Of a stretch of 64,000 nucleotides of DNA, positions 7,535 to 16,372 are shown piece after piece. The stretch's first letter is position 1; each line of letters begins with the position of its first letter. The notes below the pieces were generated by a model. That model was not told where the DNA came from and ran no database searches. It was given only the letters and a program-made list of their open reading frames with translations. The stretch is from Kocuria sp. (GTDB lineage Bacteria; Actinomycetota; Actinomycetes; Actinomycetales; Micrococcaceae): the NCBI RefSeq assembly GCF_030530945.1, contig NZ_JAUMTZ010000004.1, positions 58,134 to 122,133 on the forward strand, written 5' to 3'. Made by a program: the position numbers and the translations under genes.

Positions 7535-9250
7535 TCAGAACAGGAAGTACCGCTGGGCGAGGGGCAGCTCCGTGCGGGGTTCGCACGTGACGGGCGTGCC
7601 GTCCACGCGCACCTCGTACGTCTCCGGGTCCACCCGCAGCTGCGGCGTCTCGCCGTTGAACTTCATGTCCGCCTTGGTGAGGGAGCGGATGTCCCGGCAC
7701 TCGCGGACCACCTTCTCCAGCCCGAGCGAGCGGGGCACCCCGGCCTGGATGGAGGCCTGGGACATGAACGTGATGGACGAGCGGGCCGCGGCCTTCCCGT
7801 ACGCCCCGAACGCCTTGCGGTACCAGCGGGGCTGCGGCGTGGGGATGGACGCGTTCGGATCACCCATGACCCCGTGGACCATCTGGCCGCCCTTGATGAT
7901 CAGGTCCGGCTTCACCCCGAAGAACTTGGGCTCCCACAGCACGAGGTCCGCGAACTTGCCCTCCTCCACGGAGCCCACCGCGTGGGAGACGCCGTGCGCG
8001 ATGGCGGGGTTGATCGTGTACTTGGAGATGTAGCGCTTGATGCGGTGGTTGTCCCCCACCGAGCCCTCGTCCTCGGGCAGCTGGCCACGCTGGCGCTTCA
8101 TGGAGTCCGCCACCTGCCACGTGCGCAGCACCACCTCGCCCACGCGGCCCATGGCCTGGGAGTCGGAGGATGTCATGGAGAAGATGCCCATGTCCTGCAG
8201 CACGTCCTCCGCCGCGATGGTCTCCTTGCGGATGCGCGAGTCCGCGAACGCCACGTCCTCCGGGATGTCCGGGTTGAGGTGGTGGCACACCATGAGCATG
8301 TCCAGGTGCTCCTCGATGGTGTTGCGCGTGTACGGCAGCGTGGGGTTGGTGGACGCCGGGAGGATGTTCGGGTCCTGGGCCAGCTCGATGATGTCCGGGG
8401 CGTGGCCGCCACCCGCTCCCTCCGTGTGGAACGTGTGGATCACCCGCCCCGCGATCGCCGCGCGGGTGTCCTCCACGAACCCCGCCTCGTTCAGGGTGTC
8501 CGTGTGGATGGCCACCTGCACGTCGTACTCGTCCGCCACCTGCAGGGACGTGTTGATGGACGACGGCGTGGCACCCCAGTCCTCGTGGATCTTCAGCCCG
8601 ATCGCACCCGCCCGGATCTGCTCCGCCATGGGGGAGATCGACGAGCCGTGGCCCTTGCCGAGGAGCCCGAAGTTCATGGGGAACTCCTCGAAGGAGCGCA
8701 GCATGTTGTGGATGTTCCACTCGCCCGGGGTGATGGTGGTGGCCTTGGAGGACTCGCTCGGCCCCGTGCCGCCGCCGATCATGGTGGTGATCCCGGAGAC
8801 CAGGGCGGTCTCGATCTGGTCCGGGCTGATGAAGTGGATGTGGGAGTCGATCCCACCCGCCGTGAGGATCTTGCCCTCTCCGGCGATCACGTCCGTGGCC
8901 ACGCCGATCACGATGTCCACCCCGTCCATCACATGGGGGTTCCCGGCCTTGCCGATCTTCTGGATGTGACCGTCCCGCACGGCGACGTCCGCCTTGTAGA
9001 TGCCCGTCCAGTCGATGACCACCACGTTGGTGATCACCAGGTCCGGGACCCCCACGTCCCGCACCAGCTGCCCGTTCTGACCCATGCCGTCCCGGACCAC
9101 CTTGCCACCGCCGAACACGGCCTCCTCGCCGGGCGTGGTGAGGTCCTTCTCCACACGCGCGAAGAGTTCCGTGTCCGCCAGGCGGATCGCGTCCCCGGTG
9201 GTGGGCCCGTACAGGCTCGCGTACTGGTCCCTGCTCATCTCAAAGCTCAT
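7535..9250 (-). CDS. ureC: Urease alpha subunit (catalytic)
   Basis: The 571-residue catalytic subunit, which hydrolyses urea to ammonia and carbamate. All metal and catalytic residues appear in place by comparison with the Klebsiella numbering (offset of three): His137 and His139 in SHIHF, the carbamylated Lys220 in IGLKIHEDWG, His249, His275, Asp363, and the mobile-flap Cys322-His323 in VCHHL. Length is normal. It is separated from ureB by 69 bp and followed by ureE after 26 bp. The enzyme is cytoplasmic, built as (ABC)3. Confidence 0.97.
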   Translation of the reverse strand: MSFEMSRDQYASLYGPTTGDAIRLADTELFARVEKDLTTPGEEAVFGGGKVVRDGMGQNGQLVRDVGVPDLVITNVVVIDWTGIYKADVAVRDGHIQKIGKAGNPHVMDGVDIVIGVATDVIAGEGKILTAGGIDSHIHFISPDQIETALVSGITTMIGGGTGPSESSKATTITPGEWNIHNMLRSFEEFPMNFGLLGKGHGSSISPMAEQIRAGAIGLKIHEDWGATPSSINTSLQVADEYDVQVAIHTDTLNEAGFVEDTRAAIAGRVIHTFHTEGAGGGHAPDIIELAQDPNILPASTNPTLPYTRNTIEEHLDMLMVCHHLNPDIPEDVAFADSRIRKETIAAEDVLQDMGIFSMTSSDSQAMGRVGEVVLRTWQVADSMKRQRGQLPEDEGSVGDNHRIKRYISKYTINPAIAHGVSHAVGSVEEGKFADLVLWEPKFFGVKPDLIIKGGQMVHGVMGDPNASIPTPQPRWYRKAFGAYGKAAARSSITFMSQASIQAGVPRSLGLEKVVRECRDIRSLTKADMKFNGETPQLRVDPETYEVRVDGTPVTCEPRTELPLAQRYFLF

Positions 9251-9319
9251 GGTCGACCTTCTTGTTGTGCGTGTTCGGCGGGGTGGTCCACGTCATGCCG
9301 TCTCGTGGGCCGGGCGGGC

Positions 9320-9751
9320 TCAGCGGGTCTCGTTGGAGAAGCCTTCACGCTCCTGCAACGGCTTCGGGGCGTCGCCCGCGGCCGAGCGGTGGCGCGAGGG
9401 GGTGACGGAGGCGGCGTCGTCGTCCAGGGACGCCGGCTCGTGGGCGTCGAGGGGACCGTCCATGAGGTCACGGAAGCCGTAGACCATCCGGTCCCCGCCC
9501 AGCGGGATCAGGCGCACCGTGGTGGAGTCCCCCGGTTCCAGTCGCACCGCCGTGCCGGCGGGGATGTCCAGGCGGTGGCCCACGGCCCGGTCACGGTCGA
9601 ACTGCAGGGCCCTGTTGGCCTCCGCGAAGTGGAAGTGGGAGCCCACCTGCACGGGGCGGTCCCCGCGATTGAGGACCTCCATGGTGATGGCCTCACGGCC
9701 CTCGTTGCAGACGACGGGGGTCTCCGCCAGAACGTACTCTCCGGGTGTCAT
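9320..9751 (-). CDS. ureB: Urease beta subunit with C-terminal extension
   Basis: A 143-residue beta subunit. The conserved body (GEYVLAE, then VGSHFHFAEANRAL, then VRLIPLGGDRMVYGF) occupies about residues 1-100. The remaining 40 residues or so are a hydrophilic tail rich in Asp, Ala, Ser and Arg that most separate UreB proteins lack. Part of the tail is encoded over the GACGACGCC motif (Asp-Asp-Asp-Ala-Ala), so it may be spacer-like and unstructured. It lies 19 bp from ureA. Confidence 0.95.
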   Translation of the reverse strand: MTPGEYVLAETPVVCNEGREAITMEVLNRGDRPVQVGSHFHFAEANRALQFDRDRAVGHRLDIPAGTAVRLEPGDSTTVRLIPLGGDRMVYGFRDLMDGPLDAHEPASLDDDAASVTPSRHRSAAGDAPKPLQEREGFSNETR

Positions 9752-9770
9752 GGCTGCTCCTCGGGTGGTG

Positions 9771-10073
9771 TCAGCGGATGGGGTCGTGGACGGTCACGAG
9801 CTTGGTGCCATCCGGGAACGTGGCTTCCACCTGGACGTCCGGAACCATCTCCGGGACGCCCTCCATGACGTCGTCACGGGTGAGGATGGTGCTCCCCCAG
9901 CTCATGAGGTCCGCCACGGTCCGCCCGTCCCGGGCGCCCTCGAGAAGCTCGTAGGTGATGACCGCGATGGCCTCCGGGTAGTTCAGCTTCAGTCCCCGCG
10001 CCTGGCGCCTTCGCGCCAGGTCCGCGGCGACCACCACCAGGAGCTTCTCCTGGTCCTTGGGCTGCAGGTGCAT
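9771..10073 (-). CDS. ureA: Urease gamma subunit
   Basis: The 100-residue gamma subunit, first gene of the urease operon. It matches the family along its whole length: an N-terminal helix with PKDQEKLLV, the stretch GLKLNYPEAIAVITYELLEGARDG, and the closing LVTVHDPI. It has a structural role in the trimer of trimers. The ATG is preceded by GGGAGG (in CCGGGAGGGACCACGC). The 133 bp upstream must hold the operon promoter; no confident -35/-10 pair was assigned. Confidence 0.96.
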   Translation of the reverse strand: MHLQPKDQEKLLVVVAADLARRRQARGLKLNYPEAIAVITYELLEGARDGRTVADLMSWGSTILTRDDVMEGVPEMVPDVQVEATFPDGTKLVTVHDPIR

Positions 10074-10206
10074 GCGTGGTCCCTCCCGGCTGGTTCACTC
10101 GTTCTGTCGCTGGGGCGGAGCGGCTGCCCCGCGGTACGCGAATGTCGTTAGGTTACCTCTGCATCCTGGGTGACCTGGGGTGATGCCCCGGATGGAGGGC
10201 GCCATC

Positions 10207-11622
10207 TCACAGCACCCTTCCAGCGGAGAGGGTTCCTCCCGCTCCACAGGAACCCTCGTCCGGTTCAATGCCGTGGAACTCGACGGGGCGACCTCGCCTG
10301 TCGTAGGTGAGCGCGGTGCTGATCCGCAGGCTGCAACCGGGTCCGAGTGGGATGAGGCGAGGCCGTCCGCTTCCCCCGCCGGTGCGCTCCCCCACCACTG
10401 TCACGTGCTCGAGGCCCTTCAACCCCACCAGGAAGTCCTCAGCGGCGCTGTAGGTGGACGCATCCACCATGACGGTCAAGATCCCTGGCCACCGCCCGCT
10501 CTCGGAGGGATCGGCCCAGCGGGGCCGCGGTTCCGACAGGCCACCACGGCCGTCCGTGAACGCCGCACTGCCCACCCAGGTCCTGGCACGCAGGAACCGG
10601 TCCCGCAGCCGCCCCGCCAGCATGATGTCTCCCCCCACGTTGCCGCGCAGGTCGAGCACCATGCGGTCGGAGGCAGTGGCGGCGGCCGCAGCTGCGTCAA
10701 AGACTGATTCGACGTCCGCAGAGGGGTCGAAAGCCCGCAGCACGATGTGAACCTCCCCTGACCGGGAGCGCTCCAGCCTGACGATGTCGTCCCGGGAGTG
10801 CCGGCCTGCTTCTTCGGTCCACGTCACCGAACGCGAAGAACGGGGATCTCTCGCGGTGAAGCGGCGCTGGGTTCCCTGGATTGCCATGGCACGACGAGCA
10901 GCCATTCTTCCGTGCTGCTGGGGCGACGCCCCAACCGCGGCCAACCACGCCGCGGGGTCCCCGACGTCCACGATCCATCCAGGTCGAACACCAGCGGCGA
11001 ACGCCGCCGACTCTTCGGGAACGCGGATCATCACGGCCCCGCGTTCGAGGAGTTCAGCTGTGTAGGGAGGATGGAATTCTGCCGACCGGTGGTCGATGAC
11101 CGCGGTGTGCGCATCCCCCAGCTGTGCAACCCACCGCGTGGCCCAGGGGATGAACTGGTCCCACGTGCGGGGCCGGTCCTGCAGCGCCCCCGCACAGATG
11201 TCGTCCCACCTCAGACCGCGCAGCGTGAAGTACGGGTAAGTGGTCGCGCACTCGGTGCGGATGAGCTCGATCGCCTCGTCGATGGTGGACGGAGGGGCCG
11301 CAGAGACCTGCGTCCCGGGTGAATGGGCGAGAGTCTGCAGCAGACTCAACGTGGCCATGACTCCCTGGCCATCGGCAGCCCGACTGACGAGAACGCCTCG
11401 CTCGGCGTTCCACTCCAGGGAAGGTGCCTCCCCCGGGTCTGCGCGCTCGACGACCCACCGGCAGCAGGTGCCGGCCGGCTCCGAGAACACCACGGGAACA
11501 CCCAGAACAGCCTCGAACTCGTGGCGTTCCTGCGCCAGCAGCGACAGGACGTCCGGGCCCAGCCAGTCGACGGGGAAGTCGATGTGGAAGAGGCCGTCGG
11601 GCGCGATGCCGCTCAGAGTCAT
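10207..11622 (-). CDS. S41-family (tail-specific protease-like) peptidase
   Basis: A 471-residue protein of the S41 peptidase class. The last 180 residues hold the S41 core: the Asp-Leu-Arg-Gly-Asn strand-turn (LDLRGNVGGD), the nucleophile Ser within STYSAAEDF, and the closing GIEPDEG loop. A PDZ-like segment precedes it (PEESAAFAAGVRPGWIVDVGD). There is no evident signal peptide, so the protein may be cytoplasmic. The ATG at 11622 was chosen because upstream residues of the open frame are Arg-rich and non-coding in style. Substrate unknown. Confidence 0.75.
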   Translation of the reverse strand: MTLSGIAPDGLFHIDFPVDWLGPDVLSLLAQERHEFEAVLGVPVVFSEPAGTCCRWVVERADPGEAPSLEWNAERGVLVSRAADGQGVMATLSLLQTLAHSPGTQVSAAPPSTIDEAIELIRTECATTYPYFTLRGLRWDDICAGALQDRPRTWDQFIPWATRWVAQLGDAHTAVIDHRSAEFHPPYTAELLERGAVMIRVPEESAAFAAGVRPGWIVDVGDPAAWLAAVGASPQQHGRMAARRAMAIQGTQRRFTARDPRSSRSVTWTEEAGRHSRDDIVRLERSRSGEVHIVLRAFDPSADVESVFDAAAAAATASDRMVLDLRGNVGGDIMLAGRLRDRFLRARTWVGSAAFTDGRGGLSEPRPRWADPSESGRWPGILTVMVDASTYSAAEDFLVGLKGLEHVTVVGERTGGGSGRPRLIPLGPGCSLRISTALTYDRRGRPVEFHGIEPDEGSCGAGGTLSAGRVL

Positions 11623-11767
11623 GTGACCATGATGCCGTCCCTCATCCGCGGTGCGTCTGCAGTGCCTCCGGGGCCGCGCCACCAGGCCGGATGACCGCCT
11701 GCGGGGCAGCCGCCGCACCCGTCCCCGCACGGGTGGGCGCAGCGGCGGCGTCGTCGTTCCCGCCCGG

Positions 11768-13294
11768 TCAGCCCCGCGCGCGACGCACGCGGCGGTCCGC
11801 CCGCAGCACGCGGGCCAGGACCAGGGCAACCACGGTGACCAGAATGCCGCCGCACAGCGATGTCCACTGCATCCCGGAGGAGAAGGCGGACGTGGCGGCG
11901 TCGACGATGGCGGAGCCGAGGGGCGAGCTCGCGGCGACGTCGAAGGCGCCGCCCAGGGTTTCCCGCGCGGCCTGGGCGGCGCCCGGGGCCACGCCGGCCG
12001 GCAGGTCCAGGTGTGCCTGGTAGAAGGCGGTGGTGAGTCCGCCCAGCACGGCGGTGCCCAGCACGGCGCCCACCTCGTACCCGGTCTCGGACGAGGCGGA
12101 CGCCGCCCCGGCCTTCGCCTCCGGCACGGAGGAGACCACCAGGTCCGTGGAGAGCGTGGTGGCCAGGCCGGTGCCCGCGCTCATGATGGTGAAGCCCACG
12201 AGCACCGGCACGGCGGAGGCCCGCTGGTCCGTGAAGGCGACCACGAAGAACCCGGCCGCCACCAGCACCAGACCCAGGACCACCGCGGTGCGCACCCCCA
12301 GCAGCCGCGCGATCCGTTCCGCGCCGAGCCCCGCCAGGATGGACAGCAAGAGACCCGGGACCATGAGCAGCCCGGACGTCATGGGGTCCTTCCCGCTGAC
12401 CAGCTGCAGGTGCTGGGTGAAGAAGAACAGGAAGCCGAACAGCGCCACGTTGGACGTGGTGTTCACCGCAAGCCCGCCCGAGAAGCGGGGGCTGCGGAAG
12501 AACCGCAGGTCCAGCATGGGGTAGTCCTTGGCCACCTGGCGGCGCGCGAAGAGCACACCGCAGAGCACACCCACGGCGATGAACACGAGGCTCTCCACGG
12601 GGGAGCCGCTCGTGGCCAGTGTCTTGATCCCGTAGACCACGGGGGCCATGGTCAGCACGGCCAGCACGATGGACGCCGGGTCCACGGGCCCGGGGTGCGG
12701 GTCCCTGGACTCGGGCAGCACCAGCGGCGCGGCGACCAGGAAGGCGAGCAGCACGGGGACGGCCAGCAGGAACACGGACCCCCACCAGAAGTGGTTCAGC
12801 AGGAACCCGCCCGCGATGGGTCCGAGGGCCGCTCCGGCGCTGAATCCGGCGGTCCAGATGGCGATGGCCAGGCTGCGCTGGGCGTCGTCGCGGAACACGG
12901 TGCGCAGCAGGGAGAGCGTGGTGGGCAGCAGCATGGAGCCGAACACGGCGATCCCCACGCGGGCGGCGAGCAGCCACTCGGCGGTGGGGGCGAACGCGGC
13001 GCCCAGGGAGATCAGGCCGAATCCGGAGGAGCCGATGAGCAGCATCCTCCGCCGCCCGATCCGGTCCCCCAGGGTGCCCATGGGGATCAGCAGTGCCGCG
13101 AGCACCAGCGGGTACACGTCCACGATCCACAGCAGCTGCGCCGCGGTGGGCTGCAGTCCCTGGGAGATGGCGGGCAGGGCGAAGCTCAGGGCGGTGTTGT
13201 TCACGGTGACCAGCAGCACCGGGAGCATGAGCGCCCCCAGCGCGGTCCACTCGCGGGCACCTGCCCTGGGCTGCTGCTGGCGCGCGACGGACAC
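11768..13294 (-). CDS. DHA2-family (EmrB/QacA-type) MFS drug efflux transporter
   Basis: A 508-residue MFS protein with about fourteen hydrophobic segments, the layout of the DHA2 proton-drug antiporters. The loop 2-3 signature GTLGDRIGRRR is near residue 66, and the antiporter motif C region follows in helix 5 (GAALGPIAGGFL). It should export hydrophobic or cationic compounds. The GTG start is fixed by AGGAGG seven bases upstream. It diverges from a TetR gene, with a palindrome between them, the standard design for ligand-induced efflux. Confidence 0.88.
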   Translation of the reverse strand: MSVARQQQPRAGAREWTALGALMLPVLLVTVNNTALSFALPAISQGLQPTAAQLLWIVDVYPLVLAALLIPMGTLGDRIGRRRMLLIGSSGFGLISLGAAFAPTAEWLLAARVGIAVFGSMLLPTTLSLLRTVFRDDAQRSLAIAIWTAGFSAGAALGPIAGGFLLNHFWWGSVFLLAVPVLLAFLVAAPLVLPESRDPHPGPVDPASIVLAVLTMAPVVYGIKTLATSGSPVESLVFIAVGVLCGVLFARRQVAKDYPMLDLRFFRSPRFSGGLAVNTTSNVALFGFLFFFTQHLQLVSGKDPMTSGLLMVPGLLLSILAGLGAERIARLLGVRTAVVLGLVLVAAGFFVVAFTDQRASAVPVLVGFTIMSAGTGLATTLSTDLVVSSVPEAKAGAASASSETGYEVGAVLGTAVLGGLTTAFYQAHLDLPAGVAPGAAQAARETLGGAFDVAASSPLGSAIVDAATSAFSSGMQWTSLCGGILVTVVALVLARVLRADRRVRRARG

Positions 13295-13387
13295 GGGGAA
13301 CCTCCTGGGATGAGAGCTGCGGATGAGCGGTGACGCGAGCCGTACACCGTTGTACCGAGCCCCCGGGAGGGGCGCCTCGTCAGTCTT

Positions 13388-13403
13388 TACCGTCCAGACG
13401 GTA
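13388..13403. promoter_or_regulatory. Candidate TetR operator between the MFS and TetR genes
   Basis: A perfect palindrome, seven-base arms TACCGTC and GACGGTA around a 2-bp centre. It lies in the divergent promoter region, 85 bp before the MFS start. A second, smaller inverted repeat (GTACA-N4-TGTAC) sits at 13342-13355. Size and place fit a TetR dimer site; the pairing with the adjacent regulator is inferred. Confidence 0.6.
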
Positions 13404-13460
13404 CAGTTAACGGCGCCCGCTCCGCAATCATTCCCGTCACCGGTGAGGACCACCCGCCCC

Positions 13461-14015
13461 ATGCCCCGCAAACCCGAAGCCCGCGACAAGCTCCTGACCG
13501 CCTTCGAGCACCTGGTTCTCACCGAGGGCGAGCGCGCCGCCACCCTGGATGCCGTGGCCGCCCAGGCGGGGGTCTCCAAGGGGGGCCTGCTCTACCACTT
13601 CCCCCACCGCCGGGCGCTGGTGGACGCCGTCCTGGCTCGCTGCGAGGAACTGGCCGGGGAGGACCTGGTGCGCCTGACGGCGTCGCCCCGGGGCGCGGCC
13701 CGCGAGTTCCTGGTGACGTCCCTCTGGGAGGACAGTCCCCTGGACCGCAGCCTGGGGGTGGCCTTCCGCCTGGTCCAGGCGCGCGAGCCCGGCGCGCGGG
13801 AGACCTGCGAGCGCGTCTCGAGCGCATGGTACCGGGCGGTGCTCGCGGACGTGGGGGACCCGGTGGTGGCCACCGCCGTCCAGGCCATGGGGGACGGCCT
13901 CTACCAGCAGGCGGCCATGGGCCTGCTCCCCGAGGAGGACGCCGAGAAGCGCGCCGTTCTCGACCACCTCCTGGAGGCGCTGGAGCGCCTCACGCGGGTG
14001 GCCCCCGCGCAGTAG
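13461..14015 (+). CDS. TetR-family transcriptional regulator
   Basis: A 184-residue regulator. The N-terminal helix-turn-helix is clear: TLDAVAAQAGVSKGGLLYHFPHRRALVDAVL at about residues 25-55. The C-terminal domain is the usual variable ligand-binding and dimer region. A longer frame starts at 13323, but its first 46 residues would be read through the operator and promoter, so the ATG at 13461 is preferred. It most likely represses the divergent MFS gene and itself. Confidence 0.88.
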   Translation: MPRKPEARDKLLTAFEHLVLTEGERAATLDAVAAQAGVSKGGLLYHFPHRRALVDAVLARCEELAGEDLVRLTASPRGAAREFLVTSLWEDSPLDRSLGVAFRLVQAREPGARETCERVSSAWYRAVLADVGDPVVATAVQAMGDGLYQQAAMGLLPEEDAEKRAVLDHLLEALERLTRVAPAQ

Positions 14016-14098
14016 TCGGCCTGCCGGCGGGCGACGACGCCGCGCGGTCCGCTCCGCGCCGCACCGCGCCGTCCGTCGGATTCCGGGGCGGCAAAAGG

Positions 14099-14132
14099 GG
14101 GGGCGTGGCCGCCCGTCCGCGGCCACGCCCCC
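14099..14132. terminator. Terminator hairpin between TetR and ABC permease genes
   Basis: A 14-bp perfect stem (14099-14112 with 14119-14132) on a 6-nt loop. Read on the minus strand it is followed by CCCCTTTTGCC, a short T-tract, so it can end transcription of the ABC operon; it also lies 84 bp past the TetR stop and may work in both directions. Confidence 0.75.
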
Positions 14133-14149
14133 GGTTCGGTCGGACCGGG

Positions 14150-16372
14150 TCAGTCCGCCCGGGCCATGCCTTCCACCGGGCTGAGCCGGGTGGCCCTTCG
14201 CACCGGCAGGGCGGAGGCGAGCACCGCCACGACCACGGCTCCGGCGAGGATCATCAGGAACCCCTGCCAGGGCACCACCGGGCGCAGGGTGACCGCTTCC
14301 GGCAGCACGGCCATCATGCCGAGCATCCCGAAGGCCCAGCCCACCACGAGACCCACCAGCGTGGCCACCAGGGCGATCACCAGGGTCTCCCTGCGGATCA
14401 GTGCGCCCAGCTGCCGTTTGGAGAGCCCGAGCGCGCGGAGCAGGGAGTTCTCCCGGGAGCGCTCCAGCACGGACAGCGAGGTGGTGGACGCGATGCCCAG
14501 GACGGAGACCACCACGGCTGCGGCGAGCAGTCCGAGGACCACGGAGAGCATGGTGTCCAGGATGCTCACGTACTCGGCCTTCTCCAGCAGCGCCCCGCCC
14601 AGCTGGCTGGGTTCCACGTGGAGCACGTCCGCCACCTGGCGCTGGAGATCGGAGGCGCGGGACGAGTCCAGGTACTGGGCGGCGTCGACCGCGGCGGTGG
14701 AACCGGCAGGCAGGTTCCCGTCCGTCTGCACACCCAGCACGCCGGGGATCTTCTCCAGCTGGGTGACCTGCTCCTGGCTCAGGTGCCCGGCCGCCGCGGG
14801 CACGGAGATGTCCACGGGGTCCCTCTGGTCCAGCTCGTCGAGCAGGTTCACGCGGGCCACCTGCTGGCCCGTGAGCACCGTGGCCACGAGCAGCACGCCG
14901 ATCAGCAGGGCGGTGGCCGTGGTGCTCGTGCGCGCGGGGTAGCGGGCGGCGTTCGCGGCGGCCAGGCGGGAGGGAACCCCTCCGGGCAGGAGCCTGCCTG
15001 CGCCGCGCACCAGGGCGGGGATGTAGGCGCGGGAGGTGAGGACCACGCCCAGGAAGGACGCCAGTCCGCCCACGATGCCCAGCCCTGCGCTGTGCTTGAC
15101 GGCGGCGTAGACCAGGACCCCCGCCCCGGCCAGCAGGACCAGGGCGCCGAGCACGGTGCGCACCACGGGCAGCCCGTCCGCCGCCCGCGAGCCGCGCAGC
15201 CCGTCCAGCGCGGAGGCGCCGCGCGCCCGGCGAGCCGGACCCAGGGAGGCCAGCACCGTGAGCAGGATCCCGCCCACCAGCCCCACGAGGACGTCCCGGG
15301 GAGCGAGCGTGAGAGTCAGCGAGCCCGTGGCGGACAGGCCACGGGCCAGCGCCACGAGACCGGCGACCGCGGCCACGCCCAGCACGGAGGACACCGCGCC
15401 CAGCACCAGGCCCTCGAGCAGCACCGCGCGGCGCAGCTGGGAGCCGGTGGCCCCCACGCAGCGCAGCAGCGCGAGCTCCCGGGCCCGCTGCGCGGTGAGC
15501 ACCGACAGCGTGTTGGTGACCACGAGCAGCGCCACCAGCATGGAGAGCCCCGCGAACGCCCCGAGGACGAGGGCGATCACGTCCATGCCCTGGGACATCT
15601 GCTGGAGCGCGGCGTCCGAGATCTCCTCCGGGGTCCGCACCGTGACGGCCGGTTGACCGCCCGTGCCCGTTCCCAGGATCCGGTTGACCTCACCAGCCAG
15701 GTGCTGGCGCTGGTCCTGGTCCAGCGTGCCGTCCGTTCGCAGCAGGATTCCCGAGCTCATGCCCTGCCCGGCCACGTCTGCTCCCGGCATGCGGGCCAGC
15801 CCCTGGGAGGAGGCGTACCACTCGGGCAACCCCGCTCCGGAGTCGTCCGGTGCGACCAGCCCGCTCACGGTGTACTCCGCGGTGGACCCGCCCTCGGCCA
15901 TGGCCTCCTGCAGCGTCACGGTGTCCCCGATGCCCACGTGCAGCTCCTCGGCGGTCGTCTCGGACACCGCCACCTGCCGGGCGGATTCCGGGAACGCCCC
16001 CCGGGTGAGCTCCCTGGGGAGCAGGGACGTGTCGGCGGGAAGATCGCCCATCCGCCAGGCGGTCGACCCCGAGGTGGGCGTGGCCACCAGCTTGAGACCG
16101 GGAGCCCACGCGCTCGCCACGCCGTCCAGCGCCTCGATCCGCTGCACCTGCTGAGCGCTGACGGGAGCCATGGGCTGCCCGGTGTCCGAGCTGGTCACGG
16201 CGGCGTCGGCGTTCCTGTACGGCGCGGCCAGATTGGTGGCCAGGCTCGCGGAGAGCGTGCTGGCCAGACCCAGTGCCGCGGTCATGAACGCGGCGCACAC
16301 GGCCACGCACACCACCACCAGTGCGTAGCGGCTCCACTGGCGCGTCAGTCGGGAGCAGACCACCCGCAGCAT
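14150..16372 (-). CDS. FtsX-type ABC transporter permease
   Basis: A 740-residue permease. An N-terminal membrane anchor (about residues 15-40) is followed by a large extracytoplasmic MacB-like domain, three membrane helices near 255-370, a second membrane block near 400-440, another outer domain and a final FtsX block of three helices ending in RLSPVEGMARAD. Two FtsX cores make it a duplicated-type permease. It partners with the ATPase whose stop overlaps its ATG by one base. Such systems export peptides, antibiotics or lipids, or act as mechanotransmitters; the substrate is unknown. The downstream two-component system may respond to the same agent. Confidence 0.88.
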   Translation of the reverse strand: MLRVVCSRLTRQWSRYALVVVCVAVCAAFMTAALGLASTLSASLATNLAAPYRNADAAVTSSDTGQPMAPVSAQQVQRIEALDGVASAWAPGLKLVATPTSGSTAWRMGDLPADTSLLPRELTRGAFPESARQVAVSETTAEELHVGIGDTVTLQEAMAEGGSTAEYTVSGLVAPDDSGAGLPEWYASSQGLARMPGADVAGQGMSSGILLRTDGTLDQDQRQHLAGEVNRILGTGTGGQPAVTVRTPEEISDAALQQMSQGMDVIALVLGAFAGLSMLVALLVVTNTLSVLTAQRARELALLRCVGATGSQLRRAVLLEGLVLGAVSSVLGVAAVAGLVALARGLSATGSLTLTLAPRDVLVGLVGGILLTVLASLGPARRARGASALDGLRGSRAADGLPVVRTVLGALVLLAGAGVLVYAAVKHSAGLGIVGGLASFLGVVLTSRAYIPALVRGAGRLLPGGVPSRLAAANAARYPARTSTTATALLIGVLLVATVLTGQQVARVNLLDELDQRDPVDISVPAAAGHLSQEQVTQLEKIPGVLGVQTDGNLPAGSTAAVDAAQYLDSSRASDLQRQVADVLHVEPSQLGGALLEKAEYVSILDTMLSVVLGLLAAAVVVSVLGIASTTSLSVLERSRENSLLRALGLSKRQLGALIRRETLVIALVATLVGLVVGWAFGMLGMMAVLPEAVTLRPVVPWQGFLMILAGAVVVAVLASALPVRRATRLSPVEGMARAD

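Noticed and set aside
10140..10190. AGGTTACCT and GGTGACC repeats before ureA, as a nitrogen regulator site
   Set aside because: The half-sites do not match a consensus I can name with confidence, and spacing is irregular.
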